DNA of 64,000 nt from Dolichospermum flos-aquae CCAP 1403/13F (GCF_012516395.1 NZ_CP051207.1:1-64000); one strand, 5' to 3'. Shown: positions 10,054 through 19,228, numbered from the stretch's first letter. Made by a program: numbers and translations. Notes: generated by a model from the letters alone, not told the origin.

Positions 10054-10842
10054 TCAATATTTTTCCTGAATTAAGGCAATGACATCATCAACAACTAATT
10101 TAAAATCTTTACAAGCTGGATGCTTAGGACGATACTTGTGCAATGGTAAACCATAGGCACTAGCATTTTTAAATTCGTTAGAACTCCGAATTTTGGGATA
10201 TAACTTGATTCCTAATCTCTCCGCAATTGCCGGTAACTGTGCTAGATATTGTCTGTGCATAGCTACTACGCCGTTATACATACTGGGAACAAACCCTAAA
10301 ATTGGTGGTCGGGGTTCAAGTTGTAACTCGTCACTGGTGGAAATACACCATTCTACTAACTCTGCTGAACCAGAAATAGCTTTCATCTCTAATTGGACTG
10401 GAACTAATACATGAGTAGCCGCAGCTAAAGCATTGACATTTAGCATCCCCAATGTTGCTGGACAGTCCAAGATAATTAAGTTATGAGGTAATGGATATTT
10501 ATTGAGTTTGTCCGCTAAACTGTATTCTCCCCGTTTTCTGATGACCAGTTCATTAGCCATTTCTGCTAATAAGGGATGTCCTTGGCACACTTCAACTTTA
10601 GAATCCCAAACTGGTGCTAATGACCAATCACCTTTAAAATCTTTAGAAAATAATTCTACTGTTGTTAAATTTGCTTCGGCTGGCGATAAACCACAAAATA
10701 CATCTAATGAACGTTGGGGGTCTAAATCTAGCATAGCTACTCGATAACCCCGCTTACTGACTTCATAGGCAAGATGTGTACTAATCGTAGACTTACCTAC
10801 TCCACCAGCGTTAGCCAGAAGTGCAATAACTATCTGTTTCAT
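10054..10842 (-). CDS. parA: ParA-like partition ATPase
   Basis: The protein has 262 residues and is of the short, HTH-less ParA/MinD class. The P-loop is ANAGGVGKST (residues 10-19); the usual signature lysine of the deviant Walker A (KGGxxK) is Ala12 here. The Walker A' and B-type segments are VAMLDLDPQRSL (about 34-45) and NLIILDCPATLG. ParA ATPases form ATP dimers on the nucleoid and move ParB-bound DNA. It lies upstream of parB and downstream of two perfect or near-perfect palindromes (10881-10954) that probably serve as operator or parS. The lysine change is shared, as far as I recall, by some other cyanobacterial plasmid ParA proteins. Confidence 0.88.
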   Translation of the reverse strand: MKQIVIALLANAGGVGKSTISTHLAYEVSKRGYRVAMLDLDPQRSLDVFCGLSPAEANLTTVELFSKDFKGDWSLAPVWDSKVEVCQGHPLLAEMANELVIRKRGEYSLADKLNKYPLPHNLIILDCPATLGMLNVNALAAATHVLVPVQLEMKAISGSAELVEWCISTSDELQLEPRPPILGFVPSMYNGVVAMHRQYLAQLPAIAERLGIKLYPKIRSSNEFKNASAYGLPLHKYRPKHPACKDFKLVVDDVIALIQEKY

Positions 10843-10880
10843 AAAATTTTATTCGTGCTTGCTTTTAATATATCAATTTT

Positions 10881-10954
10881 TTGTCGTATTTTAAAATTCG
10901 ACAACTGTAAGAAGATAGAGAATTTTCATAAATGTCGTATTTTGAAATACGACA
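10881..10954. promoter_or_regulatory. Twin palindromes upstream of parA (operator or parS candidate)
   Basis: The second palindrome (10933-10954) is perfect: TGTCGTATTT, two bases, AAATACGACA. The first (10881-10904) has the same core, TTGTCGTATTTT facing AAAATTCGACAA, with one mismatch. They lie about 52 bp apart in the 142-bp gap between parA and the AAA+ gene upstream. The shared GTCGTATTTT half-site suggests one dimeric protein binding twice, most simply ParB or an RHH regulator. Confidence 0.7.
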
Positions 10955-10984
10955 TTGGGCATAATTTTCAAGACTACATTCAGG

Positions 10985-12571
10985 TTACTCAAATAATTCT
11001 CGATGCTGATAAGCAAACGGTGAAATATCCTGACTCGATACAGGTTGAGCATAAATAGCCTGATTGCGAATAGCTTGCATTTGTTCTGATTCTCGCTCCA
11101 TTGCCGGAGTAAATTGCGATCGCTGTCTCAACAAATCCTCAAACTCAATCTTTCCTGCTCTACCTTGAGCAAAAGCGTTCTCAGCACAACGACGCACAGC
11201 ATTACCAATTTCGGCTGGAGTGCAAATCCTATACTCAGCCAACAGCCTCCGCCATTGCTCATCACTCCAAGGTGAATCATTACCTAGAAAAAGTGAAAAA
11301 TACTTAGCTAAATGCAAATTGAAAACTTCGTATCTTGCCCCCTCATGGGGTAAATCTACAAAAAAGATATCATCAAAACGACGCACTAATTCCGTCGGTA
11401 GCATTTCTAGACGGTTGATAGTGGCAATTGTATAAACAGGTTCTTGGTGTTCCTGCATCCAAGTTAATAATCCCGCAGACAACCGCCGGGCTACACCTCC
11501 ATCTGCATTCGAGTCCCAGCCAGCAAAACCTTTATCAAAATCATCCCAATAGAGAACGCAGGGAGCAAGGGATGTTACCAAAGCAATAAATTCCTTTAAG
11601 GCTCTGTCAGGATGAGGGCTGCCCAATAGTACACCCCAATTAGCGGCTAACAGTGGCAAGCCCATTTTCTTGGCTGCTAACTTGGCAGATAAACTTTTAC
11701 CTGTTCCTGGTGGTCCCCATAACAACATTCCCGTGGGAAACTGCAAATTATATGTTTGTGCTTCTGGTTGTAGCAAACAGGTAATAGTCTCCAACCTTGT
11801 TGCCAATAAATCTAACCCCGCAGATGACGGGATATCCGGTTGAGCAATGTACTCTAAACCCCGTCCCTTTAATTTGTTAACTTTATGATCAAGAACTAAT
11901 TGGGCAATATCCTCAAGTTGATCTGCAAAACCTAAACATTGCTGTAGGAGCAAATTTATCTCGCCTCTGGGTAAACCTTGACAGGCACGAATTAGCAATT
12001 GCAATGCTTGGTTTGTTGAAGCTGTGTTTGAGTAAGAGTAGCCATTGCCTAAAGCCGAGGGCGAACAACAATCAAAAAACTGCTGTACAATCAGTTCTAC
12101 CTGCTGTTGGTTTGGCAATGGATTAGACAGTACAGGAATAAAGGGCTGTAATTCTAGAGGTAGTTGAACGTAAGTTTCTAGTAACACCCAATAATTATCT
12201 TGCTGACTCCACAAAGCTTGATGATAAGCATTCAGTAATTGATAGCTAAGTTTTTGACTAATTTGGCTACCATTATCTTCCTGTAACACTCCCTCTAACA
12301 AATAAATACCTGGTTGATAGTCTGACAAAAGATACTGAAGAATATCCTTCTTGTTACCCCTATCAGTTGACTGTAAGATGTACTGACCTTGATGCTGAAT
12401 TAATTGTTGTAGTTCGCAATAACCGGGATTCCAGAGAAAGATTGACAAAGATTGCTCCTCACCCCAATGGTAAAACTGCTCTAAAATCTGCATTCTGTCA
12501 GGTGTCTGATATTCCACAGCCACAATTGCCGTATTTTGGTTAGCTAAAGCAGGCCAGTCTGTCAATTTCAT
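10985..12571 (-). CDS. Ycf46-like AAA+ ATPase
   Basis: The protein has 528 residues. An N-terminal region of about 280 residues precedes an AAA+ module with Walker A GPPGTGKS (about 286-293), a Walker B-like CVLYWDDFDKGF (D-D rather than the usual D-E), sensor 1 TIATINR, and the arginine-finger region LPTELVRRFDDIFF. The arrangement matches the cyanobacterial/plastid Ycf46 family, whose exact role is unsettled. Such ATPases remodel proteins or complexes. It lies directly upstream of parA on the same strand, 142 bp away, with the twin palindromes between them, so joint control with partition is plausible but not shown. Confidence 0.8.
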   Translation of the reverse strand: MKLTDWPALANQNTAIVAVEYQTPDRMQILEQFYHWGEEQSLSIFLWNPGYCELQQLIQHQGQYILQSTDRGNKKDILQYLLSDYQPGIYLLEGVLQEDNGSQISQKLSYQLLNAYHQALWSQQDNYWVLLETYVQLPLELQPFIPVLSNPLPNQQQVELIVQQFFDCCSPSALGNGYSYSNTASTNQALQLLIRACQGLPRGEINLLLQQCLGFADQLEDIAQLVLDHKVNKLKGRGLEYIAQPDIPSSAGLDLLATRLETITCLLQPEAQTYNLQFPTGMLLWGPPGTGKSLSAKLAAKKMGLPLLAANWGVLLGSPHPDRALKEFIALVTSLAPCVLYWDDFDKGFAGWDSNADGGVARRLSAGLLTWMQEHQEPVYTIATINRLEMLPTELVRRFDDIFFVDLPHEGARYEVFNLHLAKYFSLFLGNDSPWSDEQWRRLLAEYRICTPAEIGNAVRRCAENAFAQGRAGKIEFEDLLRQRSQFTPAMERESEQMQAIRNQAIYAQPVSSQDISPFAYQHRELFE

Positions 12572-12734
12572 AAATTTGATGTGAATGACTTACTTACCTC
12601 TTGTAGAGCAAAATCATTACCAATGCCTTAGCCTTATGGATAATTATTACTAACCAATGGGCTATGTTTATGCTTGTCATCTACATACACCAGAACATAG
12701 GCAGCATAGACGAAAACCATCGTATCAACTACCA

Positions 12735-12959
12735 TCAAGGTCGTCTTTCTGATTTCCAAGACTGCACCCGACTTTCTGCTTCCATCGGTAATACCTCCGC
12801 CCGTTGACGAATACGAGCAAGCACTTCATCCCGTTGCCCATAACGTTTTTGCAACAAATCACGGACTTCTTGCTCCATCGAAATCCCCTTTTGTGCCGCC
12901 AAGCGTTTAATGCGCTCAAGCAACTCATCGGATATATTACGAATCGTAATTGTTGCCAT
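12735..12959 (-). CDS. FitA/VapB-type ribbon-helix-helix antitoxin
   Basis: This 74-residue protein follows an ideal AAAGGAGG site. The sequence TITIRNISDELLERIKRLAAQKGISMEQEVRDLL (residues 3-37) is a standard RHH domain of the FitA-like class, and the tail is basic and would contact a toxin. It is the last gene of a minus-strand trio: ATPase, PIN protein, then this gene 35 bp after the PIN stop. Antitoxin genes usually come first, so it may pair with the PIN protein in reversed order or serve as the operon repressor. Confidence 0.8.
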   Translation of the reverse strand: MATITIRNISDELLERIKRLAAQKGISMEQEVRDLLQKRYGQRDEVLARIRQRAEVLPMEAESRVQSWKSERRP

Positions 12960-12994
12960 ACTGCCTCCTTTACTAGTGCTAGTCTACTACTGGA

Positions 12995-13477
12995 TCATGT
13001 TGGCGTTTGATGATAGCTCTGTAAATCTCTGTCTAGTGACCAGATAAATACTTCACTCATGGGGAAACGTTTACACGATTTATTAAATTCTTCAATGATG
13101 CTGAGATCCCCGAAGCTTGTTCCTTCTTGCTTATCAGGAGCTTTGTTTTTACCAGCCAACTCCGGGAACTGGTCAATCCATAACATTATCTCTGTTGTGT
13201 TTGGGAATGTAGTAGTTCGCCAGGGAGCTTCACCTGTGAATGCTTCTTTAACTGCTTTAACAAAACGTAAGGCTGTTTTCCTTCGCATTGTGCCGTCGCC
13301 GTTTTGGGCAATATGGTTGCCTGTTTCGAGTATCGTCGCCATAGGCAACAAAAAAGTACAGCCAGATTGAGCATAGGTCTGAAAATCTTCGAGAACTGAT
13401 GCTCTATGTTGATTATAGTTGGGAACGTTAAGTATTTCCAAGAATATGCTGGTATCAATCAGACAAATACTACTCAT
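12995..13477 (-). CDS. PIN-domain ribonuclease-like protein
   Basis: The start is placed at ATG 13477, giving 160 residues (MSSICLIDTSIF). The longer frame upstream overlaps the preceding gene and looks spurious. PIN acidic residues are visible: Asp in CLIDTSIFLE, Glu in ATILETGNHIA, Asp in TSFGDLSIIEEF and Asp in IWSLDRDLQSY. PIN enzymes cleave RNA with a metal ion. The start overlaps the last eight bases of the ATPase gene, so the two are translationally coupled. The pairing with an OLD/AbiEii-style ATPase makes this a possible ATPase-gated RNase rather than a plain VapC toxin. Confidence 0.8.
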   Translation of the reverse strand: MSSICLIDTSIFLEILNVPNYNQHRASVLEDFQTYAQSGCTFLLPMATILETGNHIAQNGDGTMRRKTALRFVKAVKEAFTGEAPWRTTTFPNTTEIMLWIDQFPELAGKNKAPDKQEGTSFGDLSIIEEFNKSCKRFPMSEVFIWSLDRDLQSYHQTPT

Positions 13478-14840
13478 TGCTGTACTCCTGCAAACGAGAC
13501 AGCCATGCCAGAGCTTGCTGTTTTCTGTCTTCAGGTGTGTGCGGTGACTTAACAAACCTATCCACTACCCCAGCAGTTACCAGTTGTCCTAGTGGTCCTT
13601 GCGATATGAGACTGGGGAAATCATACATATCCCCAAGCCTGATCAGGCGACTATTTCCTTGATTCCCTTCCTCTGGATCTCGGAAACAAAAGACTACATC
13701 ACCCAGGGCAGCATCGGGTAAAGCATCCATTAGGGCTGGGTTGTGTGTGGAAAGCAGCACTCGTAATTTACGCCGCTCGGCAATATCTCGGATGCTAGAC
13801 AGTAGATGCTTGGCGCGGTTGGGATGAACACCGTTGTCAATTTCTTCGATAACTACCAAACTTCCTTCAGTTGCCGATAGCATAGCTGCTGTGATCGCTA
13901 ACACCCGCAAAGTGCCATCTGATAACAATGCGGCTTCACAATAGCGACGAGTATTACCAAAAGTTTCCGCTAGTCGCACCATGACTTCATCCCGTGGACC
14001 AACAAGGAAATCTAGCCCATCTATAGCCTGTTCTGGTAAACTCTGGATAAAGTTGAGAATTGCCTGTTGATTTTCGGGTTGGTTCTCCCACAAGCGATAG
14101 AGAACGCTGGACAGATTAGTACCATCTTCTTGTAATCGCTTATCAGATTTGAAACTGTACTCGCGCATTTTGGCGGGAACGGGATCTAGAAACAGGATAT
14201 TCTGTAAGACTCGTTGATATTCGCGGACTGTCTCTGGAATTATCTTTTGGGAATTGTCATATTTGGCATCAAAACGGGCAGGGCTGTCTAATTGCACAAA
14301 GATAGCCATTTGATCACTACACGTTATTCGTGGCTTGTTTTTTCCTTTGGTAAAATTGTTATACGCGACACTAACATCAGTATTTATCCCTTCAGAAGGC
14401 TGATTTAGCTCATATAGCGGGACTGAATTTATTGAGTCAGCAATTCGTTCGCTACTGATATGCAGTTCTCCATCACGCACATTCAGAGTTATATTGAGTT
14501 CGTTCCACTCTGTTGAGTCTAAACGGCAACCGATGGTAAAATTTGATTCTCCTCGATGGCATAAATCATTGACTCGACCGCGCACAACTCGCTCGGCACT
14601 ATTCACCGCATATTGAATGCTGGAGAGTTTTTGCCCTTGTGCCAGCCATGACAGAAAGCGCAAACCTTCCAGGGCGTTACTTTTACCTGCGGCATTAGCT
14701 CCTATGAGGACAGTCAAAGATCCTAGAGGCAATCGGCTCTTCGACAGGTGGGACAGTGGGACTGCCGAACTGTTCAGAGTTTCGCTTGTACTGTAACTTT
14801 TAAAGTTGGCCAGGGTAAATTCGGTTAGCATGGCATTCAT
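13470..14840 (-). CDS. AAA (RecF/OLD-like) ATPase coupled to PIN protein
   Basis: The start is placed at ATG 14840 (MNAMLTEFTLANFKSY) behind AGAGGA, giving 456 residues. The P-loop is VLIGANAAGKSNAL (about 46-55). A signature-like LSDGTLRVLAITAAML and a Walker B segment SLVVIEEIDNGVHPNRA follow near 310-350, then the switch-like LLSTHNPALMDALP. This is the AAA_21/AAA_15 ABC-type class found in OLD, Gabija-like and similar defence ATPases. No TOPRIM domain is seen; the nuclease partner would be the PIN protein encoded by the overlapping gene. Confidence 0.85.
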   Translation of the reverse strand: MNAMLTEFTLANFKSYSTSETLNSSAVPLSHLSKSRLPLGSLTVLIGANAAGKSNALEGLRFLSWLAQGQKLSSIQYAVNSAERVVRGRVNDLCHRGESNFTIGCRLDSTEWNELNITLNVRDGELHISSERIADSINSVPLYELNQPSEGINTDVSVAYNNFTKGKNKPRITCSDQMAIFVQLDSPARFDAKYDNSQKIIPETVREYQRVLQNILFLDPVPAKMREYSFKSDKRLQEDGTNLSSVLYRLWENQPENQQAILNFIQSLPEQAIDGLDFLVGPRDEVMVRLAETFGNTRRYCEAALLSDGTLRVLAITAAMLSATEGSLVVIEEIDNGVHPNRAKHLLSSIRDIAERRKLRVLLSTHNPALMDALPDAALGDVVFCFRDPEEGNQGNSRLIRLGDMYDFPSLISQGPLGQLVTAGVVDRFVKSPHTPEDRKQQALAWLSRLQEYSNE

Positions 14841-14882
14841 CTTACAATTTTCCTCTAAATGCTCGATTTTATAGTGAAGCAA

Positions 14883-15249
14883 AGAGGAGATTACGCAAAT
14901 ATATTCGTCAGTATTCGCTCTTGTTGCTCCTGTTTAACTTTGTACTTTTTTACTGCTTTATTGAATATGAATAAGCATAATCTATAGTAATCCTAAATAA
15001 AATATTAATGCCTTTTGTTGCTTGTTTTATGATTCAGTATGGCTACGCCTCGCCAGCTATAATAACTCAAATCTGATTGCTATATCACCAGAATAATCTA
15101 CTTGTTTATTTGGACATTTGCAAGTGTAAATAGTTGTCACAGCAAAGATAGATTTGGAATCTTAATTATGAAATTGGAAATAAATGGAGATGAAAGCCGC
15201 GATTGCGGCAAGGAGGTGAAAATTTCACTTTCTGAAAGGAGTTTGTTAA
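14883..15249. other. Intergenic region between divergent genes
   Basis: No gene is visible. The stretch holds a GGCTACGCCTCGCC palindromic-repeat fragment near 15043, a small GCCGC/GCGGC hairpin at 15197-15210, and the AAGGAG ribosome site of the next gene at about 15236. Promoters for both divergent genes must lie here. Confidence 0.5.
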
Positions 15250-15453
15250 ATGGCAATCGCCAAAACTCGTACTAACGGCAATACTCGCCATACAGCTAAT
15301 GGTAAAGTATCAGCAAAAACAAATAACACAGCTACCGCAACTAAATCTAAGGCAGTAAAGGCTTCACCACAACAGGAAGCATTAGCCTTATTGAAGGAAT
15401 TGCGAAATTTAATCTTCAAAGAGTACGGGATTAAATTCAATACCCGTGAATGA
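15250..15453 (+). CDS. Small basic protein truncated by an IS end
   Basis: This 67-residue protein has a good AAGGAG site. The first 38 residues are Thr/Asn/Lys/Ala-rich and disordered; then PQQEALALLKELRNLIFKEYGIKF looks like a helix. The stop codon and last residues (NTRE) are supplied by the terminal inverted repeat of the IS4-type element that begins at about 15437. The original protein was probably longer. The family is not recognised. Confidence 0.55.
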   Translation: MAIAKTRTNGNTRHTANGKVSAKTNNTATATKSKAVKASPQQEALALLKELRNLIFKEYGIKFNTRE

Positions 15454-17238
15454 AATTAATAGCCTACAAATAATTACTAATATTAATTCTGCAAATATTA
15501 AGGCATAAAAATAACTTCAGTTTAGTCTAAACTCCAGGCAAAATGTATCTAAAATTATATGATCATGAGATTTTTCTTGAATTTATAAATCATCAATCTT
15601 GTCAATTATTTGAAATCAAATTTAAAAAATCATAAATGTGTCATTTTTTTCGTCGAGAATTTTTATTCCTGCTCCAAAATGAGTAGCCTGATAGTATATA
15701 TTGACAAAATATGAAAGAATATTTAAGCTTTATAAGAGTTTATTTCAAGTCATCCTTGACAGTTTTGTATGGGAATTCAAAAAGAACATCATCAGATGCT
15801 TACTCAGTTTACGACAGAATATGATCTGCAACCAATTGCAAAACATTTATCAACTATTATCAAAGAATCTTTGGCGAGTGTTTCATCAAGTAAATGTCGT
15901 CAAGGAACGATTCTAGTACCAACGTTTGTCATTTGGTTTGTAATTCTCTCCACTATCCGTCGTGATTTAAGTTATTTAGGAATAATGGATTGGATGATAT
16001 CAGGATTGAGGTGGTTATCCTGTTGTCTACCAAAACAACTTATTTCTGAAGGTGCTATGAGTCATGCCAGAGTTCGTATAGGATTAACAGTTTTTCAACT
16101 AATATTTAAAAAACTCACTTCTAGTTTGACAACATTGAAATATGACTTTCATAAATGGACTACAGTAATATTTGATGGTTCCACAGGTACGACACCTGAT
16201 ACTGAAAGTAATCGTGATAAATTTGGGAAGTCTAAATGTGGTCGAGGAGAAAGTGCTTTTCCCATGCTGAGAATAGTCACATTAATATCAGCATCAACAC
16301 GCCTGATCCTAGATTTTACCTATGGTTCGAGCCAAGGTAAAGGAACTGGTGAAAGGACTTTAATGACTAAATTACTGGCACAATTTAACCAGAAAAACTT
16401 ATTATTTTTATTAGATGCTGGTTTATATTCCTTTGCAACTATTTTTAGTATTCGTACAAAAGAATGCGACTTTTTACTTAGGGTAGCTTCTAATGTTAAA
16501 CTACCTGTTATCTCTGATTCTCGTTTGCCAGATGGATACATGGCTAGATATCCAGATGGAAGTTATTTATCAGAAATTAATGGCAAAATTCTCAATTTAG
16601 AAAAATCTACAGAATCGCATAAACAATGGAATCAGGAAAGTATCATTGTCCGAGTTATTGAATATCAAATTCCTGGTTTTCTCCCTCGTCGTTTAGTTAC
16701 TAGTATTATTGACCCTAATATTTCTGCCAAAGAATTAATTATTCACTATCATTGCAGATGGGAGGTGGAAATTAGTTTCTGTGAAATAAAAACACATCAA
16801 TGTGCTACGCTCAAAGGACAAATGCCCACTATTTTTCGGAGCAAAACATCTGAATTAGTCGAACAAGAACTTTATGCTATGTTAATTGCTTATAATCTAC
16901 TCCGCGATTTAATTTACCAATCTGCTAACGAATATAATAAAAATCCTTTACTCCTTAGTTTTCTTGAATCTTTGCAACTAGTTATAGATTTAGTACAACT
17001 CATCAGCCATTCATCCTTAAAATTACGAGAAATTCAACATCAATATTTATTATCATTAATTTCCCAGTCTGAAATTGATCGCCCCCGACGAAAACGTATT
17101 AATCCCCGTGTTGTCAAAATTAAAATGTCCAAATTCAAGCGCAAAAACTCTTCCCATAAATCTGAAATCAGAGATATAGAAAAAGACTTGAAAATCCTTC
17201 CCCCACAAGCAGTTTGACAATTTCATTCACGGGTATTG
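15437..17238 (+). mobile_element. IS4-family insertion sequence
   Basis: The sequence CAATACCCGTGAATGAAATT begins near 15437 and returns inverted near 17219-17238, giving 20-bp terminal repeats about 1.8 kb apart with the transposase between them. About 310 bp at the left contain no gene. The direct target repeat is unclear: the flanks GGATTAAATT and GATTTAAATT are similar but not identical. Both flanking genes read into the repeats and stop there or just beyond. Confidence 0.8.
15769..17217 (+). CDS. IS4-family DDE transposase
   Basis: The protein has 482 residues. The catalytic triad can be placed at Asp in TTVIFDGSTGTTPD (about 137), Asp in LLFLLDAGLYSF (about 216) and Glu in the YHCRWEVEISFCEIK box (about 334), the Y-(2)-R-(3)-E-(6)-K signature of IS4-type enzymes. 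The C-terminal tail is Arg/Lys-rich. Length is typical and the frame is intact, so the element may be active. It lies inside the inverted repeats described for the IS. Confidence 0.9.
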   Translation: MGIQKEHHQMLTQFTTEYDLQPIAKHLSTIIKESLASVSSSKCRQGTILVPTFVIWFVILSTIRRDLSYLGIMDWMISGLRWLSCCLPKQLISEGAMSHARVRIGLTVFQLIFKKLTSSLTTLKYDFHKWTTVIFDGSTGTTPDTESNRDKFGKSKCGRGESAFPMLRIVTLISASTRLILDFTYGSSQGKGTGERTLMTKLLAQFNQKNLLFLLDAGLYSFATIFSIRTKECDFLLRVASNVKLPVISDSRLPDGYMARYPDGSYLSEINGKILNLEKSTESHKQWNQESIIVRVIEYQIPGFLPRRLVTSIIDPNISAKELIIHYHCRWEVEISFCEIKTHQCATLKGQMPTIFRSKTSELVEQELYAMLIAYNLLRDLIYQSANEYNKNPLLLSFLESLQLVIDLVQLISHSSLKLREIQHQYLLSLISQSEIDRPRRKRINPRVVKIKMSKFKRKNSSHKSEIRDIEKDLKILPPQAV

Positions 17239-18619
17239 GATTTAAATTTATTGCATCTGTATTTATAATCAAATTGACAACATTTGTTAATTCAGCCTGT
17301 TGCTTGTGATTAGAAACTTTGAGTTGTGCCAGTTCCTGTTCTCTAGTTGAAATTACCTCATTTAATCGCTCAACTTCTGACGTTAATGGTGCAATTGTTT
17401 TTTCTAATTCTGAGTTGACAACTTTTGCGGCTTGCTTAGAAAATGTGTTATTCCAACTGTTTTGAGTGGCTTGTTCTAGTCCCTTTTCTAAATCAGCTAT
17501 TCGTTGCTCTAATTGCTGGTTTGTGACTTGAAGATGTTGAACTGCGGCTAACTGTCTTTCTGTTTCAATTAACTGCTGAACTAATTTTTCCTTGTCTTGT
17601 GTCATTTTTTGAGCGTGTTGTTGAGCAGCTTTTAATTCTACTCCGGCAGCTTGAAGAGCCGCTTCACGAATTTCGATAAATTTACCCAGTTCTGCTTCCG
17701 CTTTTTCTCTTTCGCGTTGTGCTAAAGCTTCAGCAATTTTTTGTTCTACCTGTTGTGTAGTAAAAGTCTCTTGTAAGCGAGTTGTTCTACTCTGAGCCTG
17801 GTTTGGTACTATTTCCAATTGAATTTGTTCTGGTTTCAATAACTCTTTTGACAACGACCCTTGGGCAACCACAGAGTCCAAAAGTACCCACCAGCATTCA
17901 TTGCCATTTACTTCCCACTTGGCGGTAATAATCCCTTTGTAACCATTCCAGATTCCATGATCAACAATGACAATTCGCATCCCAGGTGCAAATTCGGGCG
18001 TATCTACTTGTTCGTTACTCGCAGCAGCAACAGTAGTGGAATTAGTTGTTTTTGAACTGGCTTTTGGACTTGTTCCAGTCTTTTCTGCTGTTGCCTTGAC
18101 TTGTGCGGCTGTTTTCTTGCCAGAATTGACCAGTTCTTTGACAAGGTGATCAGCCACTTTAGTCAGTTGGCTAAGGGCAGCAACACTCCAGTTCTGGACT
18201 TTTTCTCGCACTAAACGTTGGATTCGCTCTGGCAGTTGCTCAAACCAAGCGTAAATTTTCATGGCTGAGGAGGCAATATAGCGAGATGCGCCAAAATCAT
18301 TACTCAATAGCCAGGTGTTAAAAACCTGTTTACCATTTGGGCAAAAAGCGATGCAATTGTAGTAAATATCTTGCAATGCTTGACCACTAGCGAGTAAGCC
18401 ATCAAAAGTCTGACGGACAAAGCCGATAAAGTTAGCTAGGGTAGTTTTGGCTTTGTTTTGCAGTTCGGGGTCTGTAAATTGGTTGTAATCGAAGTTGTAG
18501 TTGAGAGCAAAGGGCGCAACTGCATCAGCTTGTTTGTCAATGTATTGTTCTAATTCTTGCTGTGCAGTTACTGGAATTTCTGCTAGAGCTACCCTAAAAC
18601 CTTGATATTGTGTCATCAT
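17168..18619 (-). CDS. Coiled-coil protein with KOW-like segment, C-terminus altered by IS
   Basis: The protein has 483 residues. Residues 1-160 are helical (QQELEQYIDKQADAVAPF); about 175-210 is Ala/Thr/Ser-rich and flexible. A compact segment MRIVIVDHGIWNGYKGIITAKWEVNG (about 218-245) resembles a KOW-type small beta barrel. Residues 290-450 form a long coiled coil. From about residue 464 the frame is encoded by the IS inverted repeat and ends at 17168 inside the element, so the native tail is lost. The function is unknown; the protein looks like a plasmid accessory scaffold. The start ATGATG follows a weak GAGG. Confidence 0.65.
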   Translation of the reverse strand: MMTQYQGFRVALAEIPVTAQQELEQYIDKQADAVAPFALNYNFDYNQFTDPELQNKAKTTLANFIGFVRQTFDGLLASGQALQDIYYNCIAFCPNGKQVFNTWLLSNDFGASRYIASSAMKIYAWFEQLPERIQRLVREKVQNWSVAALSQLTKVADHLVKELVNSGKKTAAQVKATAEKTGTSPKASSKTTNSTTVAAASNEQVDTPEFAPGMRIVIVDHGIWNGYKGIITAKWEVNGNECWWVLLDSVVAQGSLSKELLKPEQIQLEIVPNQAQSRTTRLQETFTTQQVEQKIAEALAQREREKAEAELGKFIEIREAALQAAGVELKAAQQHAQKMTQDKEKLVQQLIETERQLAAVQHLQVTNQQLEQRIADLEKGLEQATQNSWNNTFSKQAAKVVNSELEKTIAPLTSEVERLNEVISTREQELAQLKVSNHKQQAELTNVVNLIINTDAINLNPIPVNEIVKLLVGEGFSSLFLYL

Positions 18620-18652
18620 AATCTTGACCTCGAAATATTAGGTCTATTTGTG

Positions 18653-18698
18653 AAAGGGCGATCGCATATTCTTGCCGGAATCGGGTGATCGCCTTTTT
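18653..18698. terminator. HIP1-containing hairpin with T-run
   Basis: AAAGGGCGATCGC faces GTGATCGCCTTTTT across a 19-nt loop, and a T-rich tail follows on the plus strand. It lies between divergently transcribed genes, so it may be a structural repeat rather than a working terminator. Confidence 0.4.
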
Positions 18699-18788
18699 GC
18701 TTTTTATATTATAGCGATTAACTATTTAATTGTCTAATGGTTATAATGGCTGTAACTATAAACGACAATAGAAACGAAAGACTTTTAA

Positions 18789-19085
18789 ATGACAGCATCC
18801 TTAATGAATCATAACGTTCCCCCAAAATTTACTAAACGAAGTGACAGAAAAGCTGTGCAGCAGTTGAAAGTCAAACTTCGTTGTCGCTTACAGGATTTAA
18901 TTGATGCCCAAGATTTGACCAGATCGGCGCTGGCTGAGGCGACTGGGCTAACTCCTACTGCTGTTAGGGGATTGTGTGATAACTCTGCAAAGCGTTATGA
19001 TGTTGATACTTTAGCAGTTCTGTGTGATTTCTTCGGCTGTGGAATGGGTGAATTGTTTGAGGTAATTCCAAAAGAGCGGCAATAG
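18789..19085 (+). CDS. XRE/Cro-type helix-turn-helix regulator
   Basis: The protein has 98 residues. Residues about 30-95 form a Cro/CI-type domain: LQDLIDAQDLTRSALAEATGLTPTAVRGL contains the helix-turn-helix, and YDVDTLAVLCDFFGCGMGELFEVI is the typical end of an HTH_26-type domain. It should repress genes nearby, most likely itself or the small gene 140 bp downstream, but no operator palindrome is obvious. Confidence 0.8.
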   Translation: MTASLMNHNVPPKFTKRSDRKAVQQLKVKLRCRLQDLIDAQDLTRSALAEATGLTPTAVRGLCDNSAKRYDVDTLAVLCDFFGCGMGELFEVIPKERQ

Positions 19086-19228
19086 CGAATAAAGTAGCAT
19101 TTCCAAGCTTTATTTTGGCTACACATAGCGATGAAAGCGGCGACTTGGGGTAGGGAAATTTTTTGGCAAATGAGAATCCAACAGAAACTAAGTATTTTTG
19201 TTACTAAATATATTGACCTTTCTAGTTA

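Noticed and set aside
12725-12928. 67-codon frame overlapping the RHH antitoxin
   Set aside because: It is a frame-shifted shadow; the overlapping frame has the RHH domain and an ideal AAAGGAGG site.
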